Source: Pseudofabraea citricarpa
Taxonomy: Eukaryota; Ascomycota; Leotiomycetes; Helotiales; Dermateaceae
DNA: 64,000 nt
Assembly: GCA_029641185.1 (NCBI GenBank)
Contig: JAPWGK010000010.1
Coordinates: 310,001-374,000, forward strand
Direction: 5' to 3'
Numbering within the stretch: the stretch's first letter is position 1; every line of letters begins with the position of its first letter. A program made the position numbers and the translations under genes. Below are positions 21,167 through 30,587 of this stretch, in pieces. The notes beneath the pieces were generated by a model. The model was not told the origin of the DNA. It did not search any database and worked only from the letters and a program-made list of their open reading frames with translations.

Positions 21167-23525
21167 GTGTCACTGCTCATATTCACAGCCATCGCAGTCA
21201 TTCTGGCCTCCTCTCGTGCGGGCCCGCGCCTGAGCTCCATCTTTACCCATTTAAGACCGCGGCCGTCTTTTTGGAAACCTTCCTACTCTCCTTCCACATA
21301 CCGACCACTCGTCAACAGTACCATGGCCCCTTCGAAGTTCAAGAAGCCCCCGCAGGCGCCCCCCTCCTTCATCGCGACGGCTGATACCCTCGTCGACGAG
21401 GCCAAGAAGCTCTGTGATTCTACACGCACCCTGCTGGACAAGATCGTGGCAGAGGTTACACCGGAGACGGCCACCTTTGAGAATGTCGTCTTGCCCATTG
21501 CCCACGATGAGAATGAAACCACGCTGAAGGCGCGTCTGATCGGCTTTTACCAGGCCGTCTCGACGGATCAGGCATTGAGGGATGCCTCGTCCAAGGCAGA
21601 GGAGTTGATGGATGATTTCAGCATCGAGGCCTCGATGCGAGAAGATGTCTTCAAGTTGGTGGATGCTGCATACAAGAGGAAGGCGTCCCTCGATCCCGAA
21701 TCGCAGCGGTTGTTGGAGAAGGAACGGAAGTCGTACATCACAAATGGTCTAGGCATACCCGCAGGTTCACAGCGAGACCGCTTCAAGGAGATCAAGAAGC
21801 GTCTCAGTCAGATCCAGATTGAGTTCCAGAAGAACCTGAATGAGGAGAACGGGGCAATCTGGTTTACGCCAGAGGAACTTGAGGGTGTCCCCGATGATGT
21901 TCTGGAGACGTTTGAGAAGGGAAACGGTGAGAATGAGGGGAAGCTGAGATTCACTTTCAAGTACCCGGACCTATTTCCCACCCTCAAGTTCGCGTTGAAT
22001 GCCGATGTCAGAAAGAAGGTCTTCATCGAGAACGAGAACAAGGTAAGTCTAACCCACCACAATCTACAACCCTGGCTGATCTGGTAGTGCAATCAAAATG
22101 TTAAGCTATTCCAAGAAACAGTTGTCCTTAGAGATGAAGCAGCCAGACTTCTTGGGTATCCAGATTGGGCTTCATTCCGCATTGAAGATAAGATGGCCAA
22201 GGAGCCCAAAACCGTGAATGACTTCCTTGGAAGCTTACGCGTTGAACTCGCACCTGGAGGAGCAAAGGAAATTGCCCATCTTAACGATATCAAGAAAGCA
22301 GATCTCAAAGCTCGGGATCTGGAGTCTACCAACGATGGCAACTATTACCTCTGGGATTCCAGATTTTATGACCGTATGATGGTTGAAAACGAGTATTCCA
22401 TCAACGAACAGAAGATTGCTGAATACTTCCCACTCAAGTCAACCATCGAAGGAATGTTGAACATCTTCGAGGAACTATTCGGCCTTGTCTTCGTAGAAAT
22501 CATTGGCGAGGAGCGTGCAAACATCGCTGGTAAGTTGTTTCGAAGTTATACGCATGCAAGGCTAATGTTTTACAGAAACTGGTAAGGCAGAGGATGTTGC
22601 TTGGCATGAAGATGTAAAGCTCTTTTCGGTCTGGGATGACGAAGAGGAGGGTAGTGCCTTTGTTGGTTATCTCTACCTTGACCTCCACCCTCGTCCAGGA
22701 AAGTATGGACATGCAGCCAATTTCGGTCTTCAACCAGGTTTCCTCCTCTCGAATGGTACACGTCGTTGTCCAGCAACAGCTCTTGTTTGCAACTTCTCCA
22801 AGCCTACCGAGTCTAAGCCTTCTCTCCTGAAGCATGATGAAGTTGTCACTCTCTTCCACGAGCTTGGTCATGGAATTCATGATCTCGTCGCTAGGACAAA
22901 GTACTCTCGCTTCCATGGAACATCAGTTGTGCGTGACTTCGTTGAAGCACCAAGTCAGATGTTGGAAAACTGGTGCTGGACCCCCTCTCAACTCAAATCA
23001 CTATCAAACCACTATCTCAGTGGCGAGAAGATTCCTGATGAGTTGATTGAGAAGCAGATCAGCGTTCGACATGTCAATGATGCTCTTTTCAACCTTCGCC
23101 AACTCCACTTCGGTATCTTCGACATGACGGTGCACACGCCCAAGTCCCACGAAGAAGCCGAGTCCTTCGAGATTTCAGAGATGTACAACACATTGCGCAC
23201 TGAGATCTCGGGTCTGAAAGGGCCTGAAGTTCTCGGCATGAAATCTGATTGGGGCAATGGGCAAGCAACCTTTGGTCATCTCATCGGTGGCTATGATGCA
23301 GGTTACTACGGCTATCTCAGCTCGCAGGTCTACTCGACCGATATGTTCTACTCGGTATTCAAGAAGGATCCGATGAACCCTGCCGAGGGTCGTCGGTACC
23401 GCCACATGGTGCTTGAGAAGGGCGGATCCCAGGATGAGATGAAGACGTTGGAGGATTTCCTCGGCAGGAAACCAAACCCCGATGCATTTTACAAGGAGCT
23501 TGGGTTGAAGGGAAAGAGATCTTAG
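21167..23525 (+). CDS. PRD1: M3-family zinc metalloendopeptidase (saccharolysin/thimet type)
   Basis: Exons 21167-22042, 22088-22529 and 22576-23525; introns are 45 and 46 nt. Starting at 21167 gives 755 aa; a start at 21323 (MAPSKFKKPP) gives 703 aa and is equally plausible. The extra N-terminus begins with a hydrophobic stretch followed by Arg/Ser/Pro-rich sequence and could target mitochondria or the secretory system, so two isoforms are possible. The zinc site HELGH is at residues 534-538 of the longer form, and the third ligand Glu563 lies in DFVEAPSQMLENW. The family C-terminal Gly/Tyr-rich loop GGYDAGYYGYLSSQVY is intact. The enzyme cleaves short peptides in cytosol and possibly mitochondria, as yeast Prd1 does. 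Confidence 0.94.
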
Positions 23526-23794
23526 ATCTTTTCGTTCCGAGGAGAAACTAGCAACAGTTGATTACTGGCCTGTATGTACCACTAGGGATTTTTTAGGAAT
23601 AAAAGCGATGAAGTTGAAATCTCACTCTGCCCTAGGGAGGATTCGGAATGTAAAATGTGCCGCACAGGTGCCACTAAGTAATGGCTTAGTCATGCAATGG
23701 TCCCCCCTATTTTCTGTCGTGCTTGAAGAAAGAGATACTTTAGGTTCCAATCATATTTTCGTATTTCTGTCACCATTGTATAAATCTTGCAACC

Positions 23795-24379
23795 ATGATA
23801 CTCCCTGGCCGCTCCCTCATTGCCCGTAAAATCATCACGGGCGCACTCTCTCCAGCGCTCCAAGGCCAACCATGCGGCGTCGACCTGACACTGAGAAGAG
23901 TCCTGACATGGACCTCTCACGGGACGGTAGATTTCGACAACAGCCGTCGGCGACCCGCGTCCACGAAAGAGGTCCCCTTCGAATCTGCACCCGAACCCGA
24001 AGCCGAAAGCGCACCCGAGCACCAGCAGCAGCACCAGCACAACCCAGATCAGAGCAGCAGCAGCAGCAGCAATAACAACTCCAGCATCCGCCTCCCGCCC
24101 GGCAGCTACCTCGTCGAGTTCAACGAGTCCGTCTCGGTCCCGCTCGATGCCATGGGCCAGCTCTTCGTGCGCAGCTCGCTGTTCCGCTCGGGCGCCCTGC
24201 TCAGCGCCGGCGTCGTCGATGCCGGCTACCAGGGCGCCCTCGGTGGCCTCCTCCAGGTCGTCAACCCGCTCGGCTTGCGCCTCTACCGCGATGCGCGCCT
24301 CGCCCAGCTGGTCCTGCACCAGATGAGCGAGCCGGTCGTTGGCTATGCCGGGGTGTATCAGGGGAGGGGGTCGCTTTGA
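23795..24379 (+). CDS. DCD/dUTPase-superfamily nucleotide hydrolase or deaminase
   Basis: A single exon of 194 aa. The N-terminus (MILPGRSLIARKI and QPCGVDLTL) resembles dCTP deaminase-type proteins of the trimeric dUTPase fold. RSSLFRSG, VVDAGYQGAL and ARLAQLVLHQ match the conserved motifs that form the shared active site in that family. Between about residues 52 and 98 lies a low-complexity insert rich in Glu, Gln, His and Ser, absent from bacterial relatives, encoded by CAG/AGC repeats. The expected reaction is dUTP hydrolysis (or dCTP deamination), lowering dUTP. It lies in the same orientation 455 bp upstream of a nucleoside-phosphorylase-like gene. Which of the two reactions it performs cannot be told by eye. 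Confidence 0.75.
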   Translation: MILPGRSLIARKIITGALSPALQGQPCGVDLTLRRVLTWTSHGTVDFDNSRRRPASTKEVPFESAPEPEAESAPEHQQQHQHNPDQSSSSSSNNNSSIRLPPGSYLVEFNESVSVPLDAMGQLFVRSSLFRSGALLSAGVVDAGYQGALGGLLQVVNPLGLRLYRDARLAQLVLHQMSEPVVGYAGVYQGRGSL

Positions 24380-24834
24380 CCCTTTTTGGGGGGGGGGGGG
24401 GGTTGACTTTTTTTATATTGGCGGGGTGGGGTTTGTGTGGTGGGATATATAGGTGTTTTTTTTTTTTTTAAACTTCTTTGTGTTTTTTTTTTGTTTTTGG
24501 TTATGTCTCATTTGGATGGCTGTATATTAGGTGTTTTGTACTTTACTTTACTTTACTTTACTTTACTTTACCTTGTACGATGCGATGTTTTCGGACTTTT
24601 ATCTTTTAGTCCTACAAGGACGGCGCCTGTGGAACATAGCGGTGGCTAGTTCGCTTTATGGAAACAAGACGTCGGCAAGACGTGTTTGCTCGTACTTATA
24701 GAGTATCCCTCCTTCTGAAATATCTACCTCTTTCTCCCCTCAAGACTATTTGACGAGCTTAATTTCCTTTTTCACTTCGCTCTTTAGTGCTTCACAACGC
24801 TAGTCTTTGTTTTGCTCTATAGACTGTCGCTACC
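24380..24834. other. intergenic region with homopolymer and pentamer repeats
   Basis: This contains a G run of about 14 (24391-24404), two T runs near 24458-24491 and an ACTTT array (24539-24571). No gene is seen. The last 100 bases are probably the promoter of the next gene. Confidence 0.6.
24539..24571. repeat. ACTTT pentanucleotide microsatellite
   Basis: Six tandem copies of a TTTAC/ACTTT unit in the intergenic region. Simple low-complexity repeat. Confidence 0.85.
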
Positions 24835-25983
24835 ATGGAAGAGAACAACCCCGACACCGAGAACGAAACCATTCAACATATCCCGAGCACCGTCACGGTC
24901 GCCAACCACACAATGGGCATATCTCTGTACAACTATCTAGCCATGAAAGTGCACCCAGACGTGACCTCGCGAGCGTGGACCAGAATCCTGATCCGCGGCC
25001 AGCACAGCCGATGCGCACCATCACGGATCATGGCGATCGAGAAGACAGACAAGCCATTCAACTGGCAGCGACCCACGTCGGTGATCCACGGCGACACACT
25101 AGAGATCCAGTGCTTCCCGGGCAAGGACTACGTCCAGCACATGGCGAGCATCATAGCCACACACCTCAGCCTGCACGGCCAAGACGCCAGCGTCGTGCGG
25201 TATACCCTGCCGAGCGGAGACGAACAGACCATGCGGCCTCTACTCTCCTCCAACCTGAGAGAGCTCGGGCCCGTCGATATAGCGATCCTCGGCTCGGTGC
25301 AAGGACTCAGCGAGTTCGTCGGCCCAGACTGGGACGCCGGCTCAGCAAACAGCAATAGTACCGATCAGAATATCTTCGCCTGGCAGAAACAAACCCTCCC
25401 GAACGGCTCCCGCGTTGCCTTCGTCGGCTGCCGAGTCAGCTTCTGGGGCGACATAGCCGCGAATGTCGTTCGCGCCCTGCACCTCCTCAGCGGCGTGCAA
25501 TGCGTTCTGTATCTGGGCAAGCTCGGCTCCCTGCACGCAGACCACATCCCGAACACTCTTCTCGCGACGGGGAACACGAGTCTGGTGGACGGCGAGCTCG
25601 TCGAGTGGGAGAACGTCCTCCAGACGGCCCTGGACGCTGAAGGCTACCCCCGAGAAGCGGAACCACCCCTCAGAGGACAGCGTGTCGTGCGGTACGGCAA
25701 TCACTATACGCTCTCGTCGGTCCTGCAGGAGACGCACGACTGGCTCGAGCGCCATAGACGCGCTTTTCACTGGGTCGATCCTGAGATCGGCCACATGGCG
25801 CGCGCGGCCTTGAGCGAGGGGGTCGGATTTGGATATCTGCATGTCGTGTCGGATAACCTCGCTAGGAAGTATACGCATGACCTCTCGAATGAGAGGGAGG
25901 TGCAGGTTTTAAGCGATCGGCTACGTGTCTTGGGGGTTGTGCAGAGGGTTTTGTCGAGGTTTTTGGAGGGGCGGGGAGTGTGA
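24835..25983 (+). CDS. nucleoside-phosphorylase-like protein
   Basis: A single exon of 382 aa starting in a good context (ACCATGG). Three parts suggest the nucleoside phosphorylase/hydrolase fold: VLYLGKLGSL followed by IPNTLLATGNTSLVDG (about residues 225-255), then VDPEIGHMARAALSEGVGFGYLHVVSDN (about 316-344, split here only for description). The latter resembles the glutamate-containing helix and SDN Asp of PNP-type enzymes, which contact ribose and base. Residues 1-200 match no family I know, though GCRVSFWGDIAANVVRAL may form part of the same domain. Its position after a DCD/dUTPase-type gene supports a role in nucleotide handling. The call rests on motif resemblance only. Confidence 0.55.
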   Translation: MEENNPDTENETIQHIPSTVTVANHTMGISLYNYLAMKVHPDVTSRAWTRILIRGQHSRCAPSRIMAIEKTDKPFNWQRPTSVIHGDTLEIQCFPGKDYVQHMASIIATHLSLHGQDASVVRYTLPSGDEQTMRPLLSSNLRELGPVDIAILGSVQGLSEFVGPDWDAGSANSNSTDQNIFAWQKQTLPNGSRVAFVGCRVSFWGDIAANVVRALHLLSGVQCVLYLGKLGSLHADHIPNTLLATGNTSLVDGELVEWENVLQTALDAEGYPREAEPPLRGQRVVRYGNHYTLSSVLQETHDWLERHRRAFHWVDPEIGHMARAALSEGVGFGYLHVVSDNLARKYTHDLSNEREVQVLSDRLRVLGVVQRVLSRFLEGRGV

Positions 25984-27484
25984 GGGTTGGTCGGGAGCTT
26001 GGGATATTTTGGGTTGGGTTGGGATGGGATGGGATGGGATGGGAAAGGGCGTGTGGTGTTTTAGAGGTGTTGGTGTTGATCTTGGTTTTTTTGTTTTTGG
26101 GGATGATGCATGTAACTAGAACAGAGGGTTGGTTGTCTGTGGTGATAATCACTAGGAAAGAAAGAAAGAAAAAAACAAGAGATGACAAAGAGGAAAAGAA
26201 AAGATTAAGCGACGGCGAAGTTTCCATTCTGGATTTGGAGTATTCTGAGGTATATTAGAATAGTTGCTCACAAGGGATAGCGTTGATATCTGAGACGATA
26301 GATAAGAGAATTATATATCTCAGATGTCTCGAATATGACCAGAAGAATAATTGTGGCAGTATCATCTTAGTAAATCATGAATTCTCGAATTACGGACTTG
26401 GGAATTCTCACCGAGGCTTTCTGAGATACCTACCCTGCCCACCTGGGTATCATACACCTTATACCTCGCACCCCCTTCACACAGAAACGAGAGAAAAGCA
26501 AAAAGGGGAAGAAAAGGGAGAAGAAAGAACAAGACGATGAGACGGGTCATCTCTCGTCGTGCTCTATCCAATCGCTATTGTATATGACAGGAAAACTCCG
26601 GGGCTTGGATTTAGTCAAGATGGTATTCTATCACGAGAGCATACTTTGCCAGATAGTCGTTTTTTCCAGTTTCTCTAAATACTCACGAGGATTGACTTTC
26701 TTCTTGCGCCCCATCTGCTGATCGGACACTAACCTACCCAAGTTATAATGAGAAACTCCCCGATCCCTGTCGTCAACACCTGTTGAGAGGTGATGTCCAG
26801 CCCCAGCCTGGCGAGCCTGGCTGATATTCTCGCTTAATAAGGGGCTCGGGTGCGGTGGAGGTGGGTGGGGCACGTGCACGTGCCGAGATCACAAGCGAAA
26901 ACATCCAACCCCTTGAGCTGGATAGGTGGCATGTCTTGATTTCAGTGAAGGCAAGGTTGGGTTGGTTTGGCGTTCAGCTTGTATTACAGTCTAGACATAA
27001 ATGTTACGATAGGAAACCCTTTGCTAGCAAGTAAATGCGCAAGTGTCATAAAAGTTTGTGGTATTAATATGCTTGGACCCACTTCTGGCAGAGAGAGCGC
27101 CAGGCTAGCTGGGGTTGCCGAACCCATACAGATCCAGCAGTGGTATTACCTACTAAGGCAGCGTGATTATCGACTCTGGTTGGGATAAGCAGGTACTTGA
27201 GACAAGATCTTTATATCGAATCCCCAAAATCGAGGTTGCGTGTCTGCGTTTTCATGACACGTGATTCTTTAGGGGAGCAGTTCGGTTGGGGAAAAAAAGA
27301 CGACGAAAAAACTCGCTTGCGACTACTCGAGAGGAGAGAAAAGAAAAAGATGAAAGAGAATTCGACGCCTGGGTGATTCGAAAGATGTCATTTGAATATC
27401 ACTCATCTTCCGCCTTGCACCCTTAGAAGTCATCTTGTTTTAATAGGATATGTATAAACTTAAGCCGAAGCTCTTCAACAAATA
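25984..27484. other. intergenic region before the tRNA gene
   Basis: No gene is supported in 1.5 kb. It includes a GGGAT array (26019-26043) and purine-rich runs around 26155-26205 and 26485-26535. Frames of up to about 90 codons here are low-complexity or lack ATG starts. Confidence 0.5.
26019..26043. repeat. GGGAT/GGGTT microsatellite
   Basis: Tandem TGGGA pentamers (four clean copies), preceded by two degenerate GGGTT copies, just 3' of the nucleoside-phosphorylase-like gene. Confidence 0.8.
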
Positions 27485-27565
27485 GGCACTTTGGCGGAGT
27501 GGTTAACGCGACGCCCTGCTAAGGCGTTTCTTTCGAGAGCGTGTGTTCGAATCACACAGGTGTCG
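27485..27565 (+). tRNA. tRNA-Ser (anticodon GCU)
   Basis: An 81-nt cloverleaf. The acceptor stem GGCACTT pairs with AGGTGTC (two G-U pairs). The D arm contains GGAGTGGTTAA. The anticodon stem ACGCC/GGCGT encloses loop CTGCTAA with anticodon GCT. A long variable arm (TTTCTTTCGAGAGC) marks a class II tRNA, as required for serine. The T arm is GTGTG-TTCGAAT-CACAC. There is no intron and CCA is not encoded. It reads AGC/AGU codons. AT-rich DNA starts about 60 bp downstream. Confidence 0.93.
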
Positions 27566-30344
27566 ACCAAAACAAATCTTTTGTCTTTCCTCACAAGGTG
27601 AGATATTTCTTTTGCTATAACTATAACTCTTATTATCTCTTATATACTACCACTTAGGGTCGTATTATTTGCTTTTTTTCTTCCCTTGCTAAATTTCGCT
27701 TAAGGAAATTAATACTTTTACGTCTTAAGTTTTCTCTTATATATTAAGAGGAAATAAACTTAGTAACTATAAAAGCTTTATATCGCGAACCCTACTTATA
27801 TACTAACGTTAAGTATAAATTTATTAATATATATTTCTTAAGTTTGAAAACGTTAAGGATATATATAAACTATTTACTCTAAAGCGAGTAAGTATAATTT
27901 TCGGACTAGATAATATTATCACTTTTTGTTAGTAACCTTAGAGCTGATAGATTTGTATCTAATAATAATAATATATTTACTAGTTATTAGATAAATATTT
28001 CCCTAGAGTTTAATACTAAAATAATACTTCTTTATATTTATATAAAAGTTAAATTCGGCCTTGGTAGGGCAAATTAAGTACCTGATATTAAGTGTATACC
28101 GAATATATAATTTTATTCTATAAGAAGTTCAATTTATAGTTCTCTTCTAGGTAAGTGAAGGACGACCTTGATATTTAGACTACTAGCGTTATAAAGCTTC
28201 TTTTGTATATAGTTTTGAAAGTACTATCTTATGTTAATAATTTTATAATATTTTAGAGATATATTATAATAAGTATAATCAAGTTATATTTTGAGTGAGA
28301 GAGAAAGACAGTCGTTAAACTTGTGATCCTTGCTAGTATTTCAGTTACCTGGCTTGCTATCTGAGACCGAGGGGAATTATTATAATTCACGAGTTGTGTA
28401 TACTATGCTACGCTTGAATGAGTTGAGACTATAGATTTTTTAGATATTCTTAGCCTGCAGGTAGAAGTTGGATTCGATTTAATATTATTACAGTTTATAT
28501 ATATATTTATTTCGTGATAATATACATGTGAAGCTAAAGGATTAAAAGAACTGACAGCAATTAATATAGCGAAGTGGTTAGAAACACAAACACTAACATG
28601 TCTTGACGTGTAGATAAGAGCCAAATGAAAGTATATGATTGATTTCTTATAGTTAATAAAAATGTATTTATAAAGTATAGAAACTTAGGTAAATGTCAAG
28701 ACTCAAAGGCTCCCTGGACCATGCCCTCAATCTTGCTAACGGTTAAGATATGAAAGGAAAGCCAAGAGCTTACCTAATGGTAGGAAAATCCTATAGAAAT
28801 CAGATATAGACTGGTAATTGAGTGTGCCTAGTCTACTTTATAGAGTGTCTTCGAGCCCCTGGTTGTTATGGTCTGCAAGTTGTGTGAAAGTGCTCGAGCG
28901 AGGAACGTAAGTCGCGCTTATAATCTGTCAGGCATACCTTAGCAAAAAATAATAAATCTGTGATAAGATTCAGAAAGGTCACTTGATAAGCATTCCGCTT
29001 CAACTTGCAAGTCCAAGCTAATGTAGTTAAGATCAGTACTTGTCCCTCAGTCTAGGCAACTCCATGTTCCTAACCCAAATAAAGATTCTGGCTATTAATT
29101 CAGTACCTTAAACGATAACGCTATATTGATACAAATTAAATCTAGCTCATCTACAGCGTTTATTGATCGAGGCTTCTTGGTGACTCAGTGCTATCATTCG
29201 CCTTTATGCATCCTTATAAATGTACAAACTTAATGTCTATAACCTCGCTTAACACATCTTACTTTTTTACAACATACACCTCTCGGGCTTCATACCTAGC
29301 CCGAGCCAGTGACTGAACTAATCTATAATTCCAGGGAATTTCTTGAGTGTAACCTGAATTTGGGTCAGTGAACCGCTTAGATATAGTTTTGGTGCAGAGC
29401 AGTGTTGCTAACCGACCTCCCAGTTCCCAACTATGTTCATTTTGAAAGTGGGTCGGTCAAGTTGCATTGAGAGGAATTTTCAGTCTGAGATACTAGGTAT
29501 AAATGAGATGCCGAAAATCACTGTGCAGAAGTGAGAAAGGAAAGTTGAAAACTTCTAGCGCTGCGAGTTTTTCTTCTTTTTTTTCTTTTTTCTTGTGGCA
29601 ATCTGTTTACTATAGCAGTCCTTGTCCGTACAGTTTCCCGAGATCTCGTTTTGTGCTGCCTTATTCTAGTCCTTGTTTTTCTGCCTTTCAATACTTCCCT
29701 CAGAACTTTTGTCTCTTAAATTTGATAAAGAGTTCCCCCCCCCAATATACACCTTGCTAGATAAGGCGATTCTCTTTTCAAGTTGAAGGCTATACATAGG
29801 AAGCGGTAGGTAAATATACATCTAGAAAATACTAAAACATCACACCAAATGTGATACACGAAACCCACAGCTGGATTGTTACCTAAAGATACAGGTAGAG
29901 TATATGCGCCAAACTTTCCATCATACGAGTTTGCTTGATTTCTACCTTTGCTTCTTAATGTAACTTTCAGTATGAGACTATGCGTATGGGTGGAAGGATG
30001 ATGAATGATGCCTACGGCTAACGGAGACTATAGGCTGGGCTGGCTAGCGTCTGTCTCCGTGACACTGTTCCCGTAACATTCAGTGAGTTGAGCTTGGACT
30101 GATTCCTTCATTCAGCTAGACAAGGTTTCAAGCCTTCAAATACGCATGAATATTTATTTACATTCAGAATACAAATTAGTCCAAATATCTCTTCTATCAA
30201 TTTTTATTGAGAGGTGCTCACGGAGTAGGGATCAATCAAGTAGAGGTGAATAGATCGTATTAAGTTGTACGATACTACGTGGCTGTGGAGGTTGCGAGAG
30301 CTTATATAGCTCGAGGAACTGCTAAACAGGACAAACCCAGTCAT
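27566..30344. other. AT-rich, RIP-like gene-poor region
   Basis: From about 27600 to 28700 the sequence is extremely AT-rich, dominated by TATA, TTAA and ATAT strings, with no usable reading frame. This is the look of transposon DNA mutated by repeat-induced point mutation. From 28700 to 30344 it becomes less extreme but still lacks recognisable genes. A small perfect hairpin lies at 29282-29305. Confidence 0.6.
29282..29305. repeat. perfect 8-bp inverted repeat (hairpin)
   Basis: CTCGGGCT, 8-base loop, AGCCCGAG: a GC-rich perfect stem inside AT-rich DNA. It is too isolated to assign a role. Confidence 0.7.
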
Positions 30345-30587
30345 ATGACTTCTCAGGTGTCAGATTCCCATTTAACTATTTTTATAGAAAGAATATTAGT
30401 ATTTTTAATACTAGCGATGGTAGTGATAGACATTACGGGACTTTTTAATATAAGCTCAATGGGTCCGGCAGTATCATTAGTCTTCTTTTATTCTTTTTGG
30501 CAAATTACACACCTCCAAACAGAAATTAGAAGTTTCCTCCAGTCTTCACAGTCTGAAAATTACCCTTGCTCAGTGGGAGTAGATTGA
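30345..30587 (+). CDS. doubtful small membrane protein ORF (80 aa)
   Basis: An ATG-started frame of 80 residues with two hydrophobic segments (about residues 15-32 and 38-55) and a polar tail. It could be a real microprotein, an exon of a larger degenerate gene, or a chance frame. No family is recognised and the surroundings are AT-rich and gene-poor. Confidence 0.2.
   Translation: MTSQVSDSHLTIFIERILVFLILAMVVIDITGLFNISSMGPAVSLVFFYSFWQITHLQTEIRSFLQSSQSENYPCSVGVD

Noticed and set aside
28555..28625. tRNA-like string (CGAAGTGGTTAGAAAC) in AT-rich DNA
   Set aside because: No acceptor stem, anticodon stem or T arm can be folded. It could be a decayed tRNA but is not supportable.
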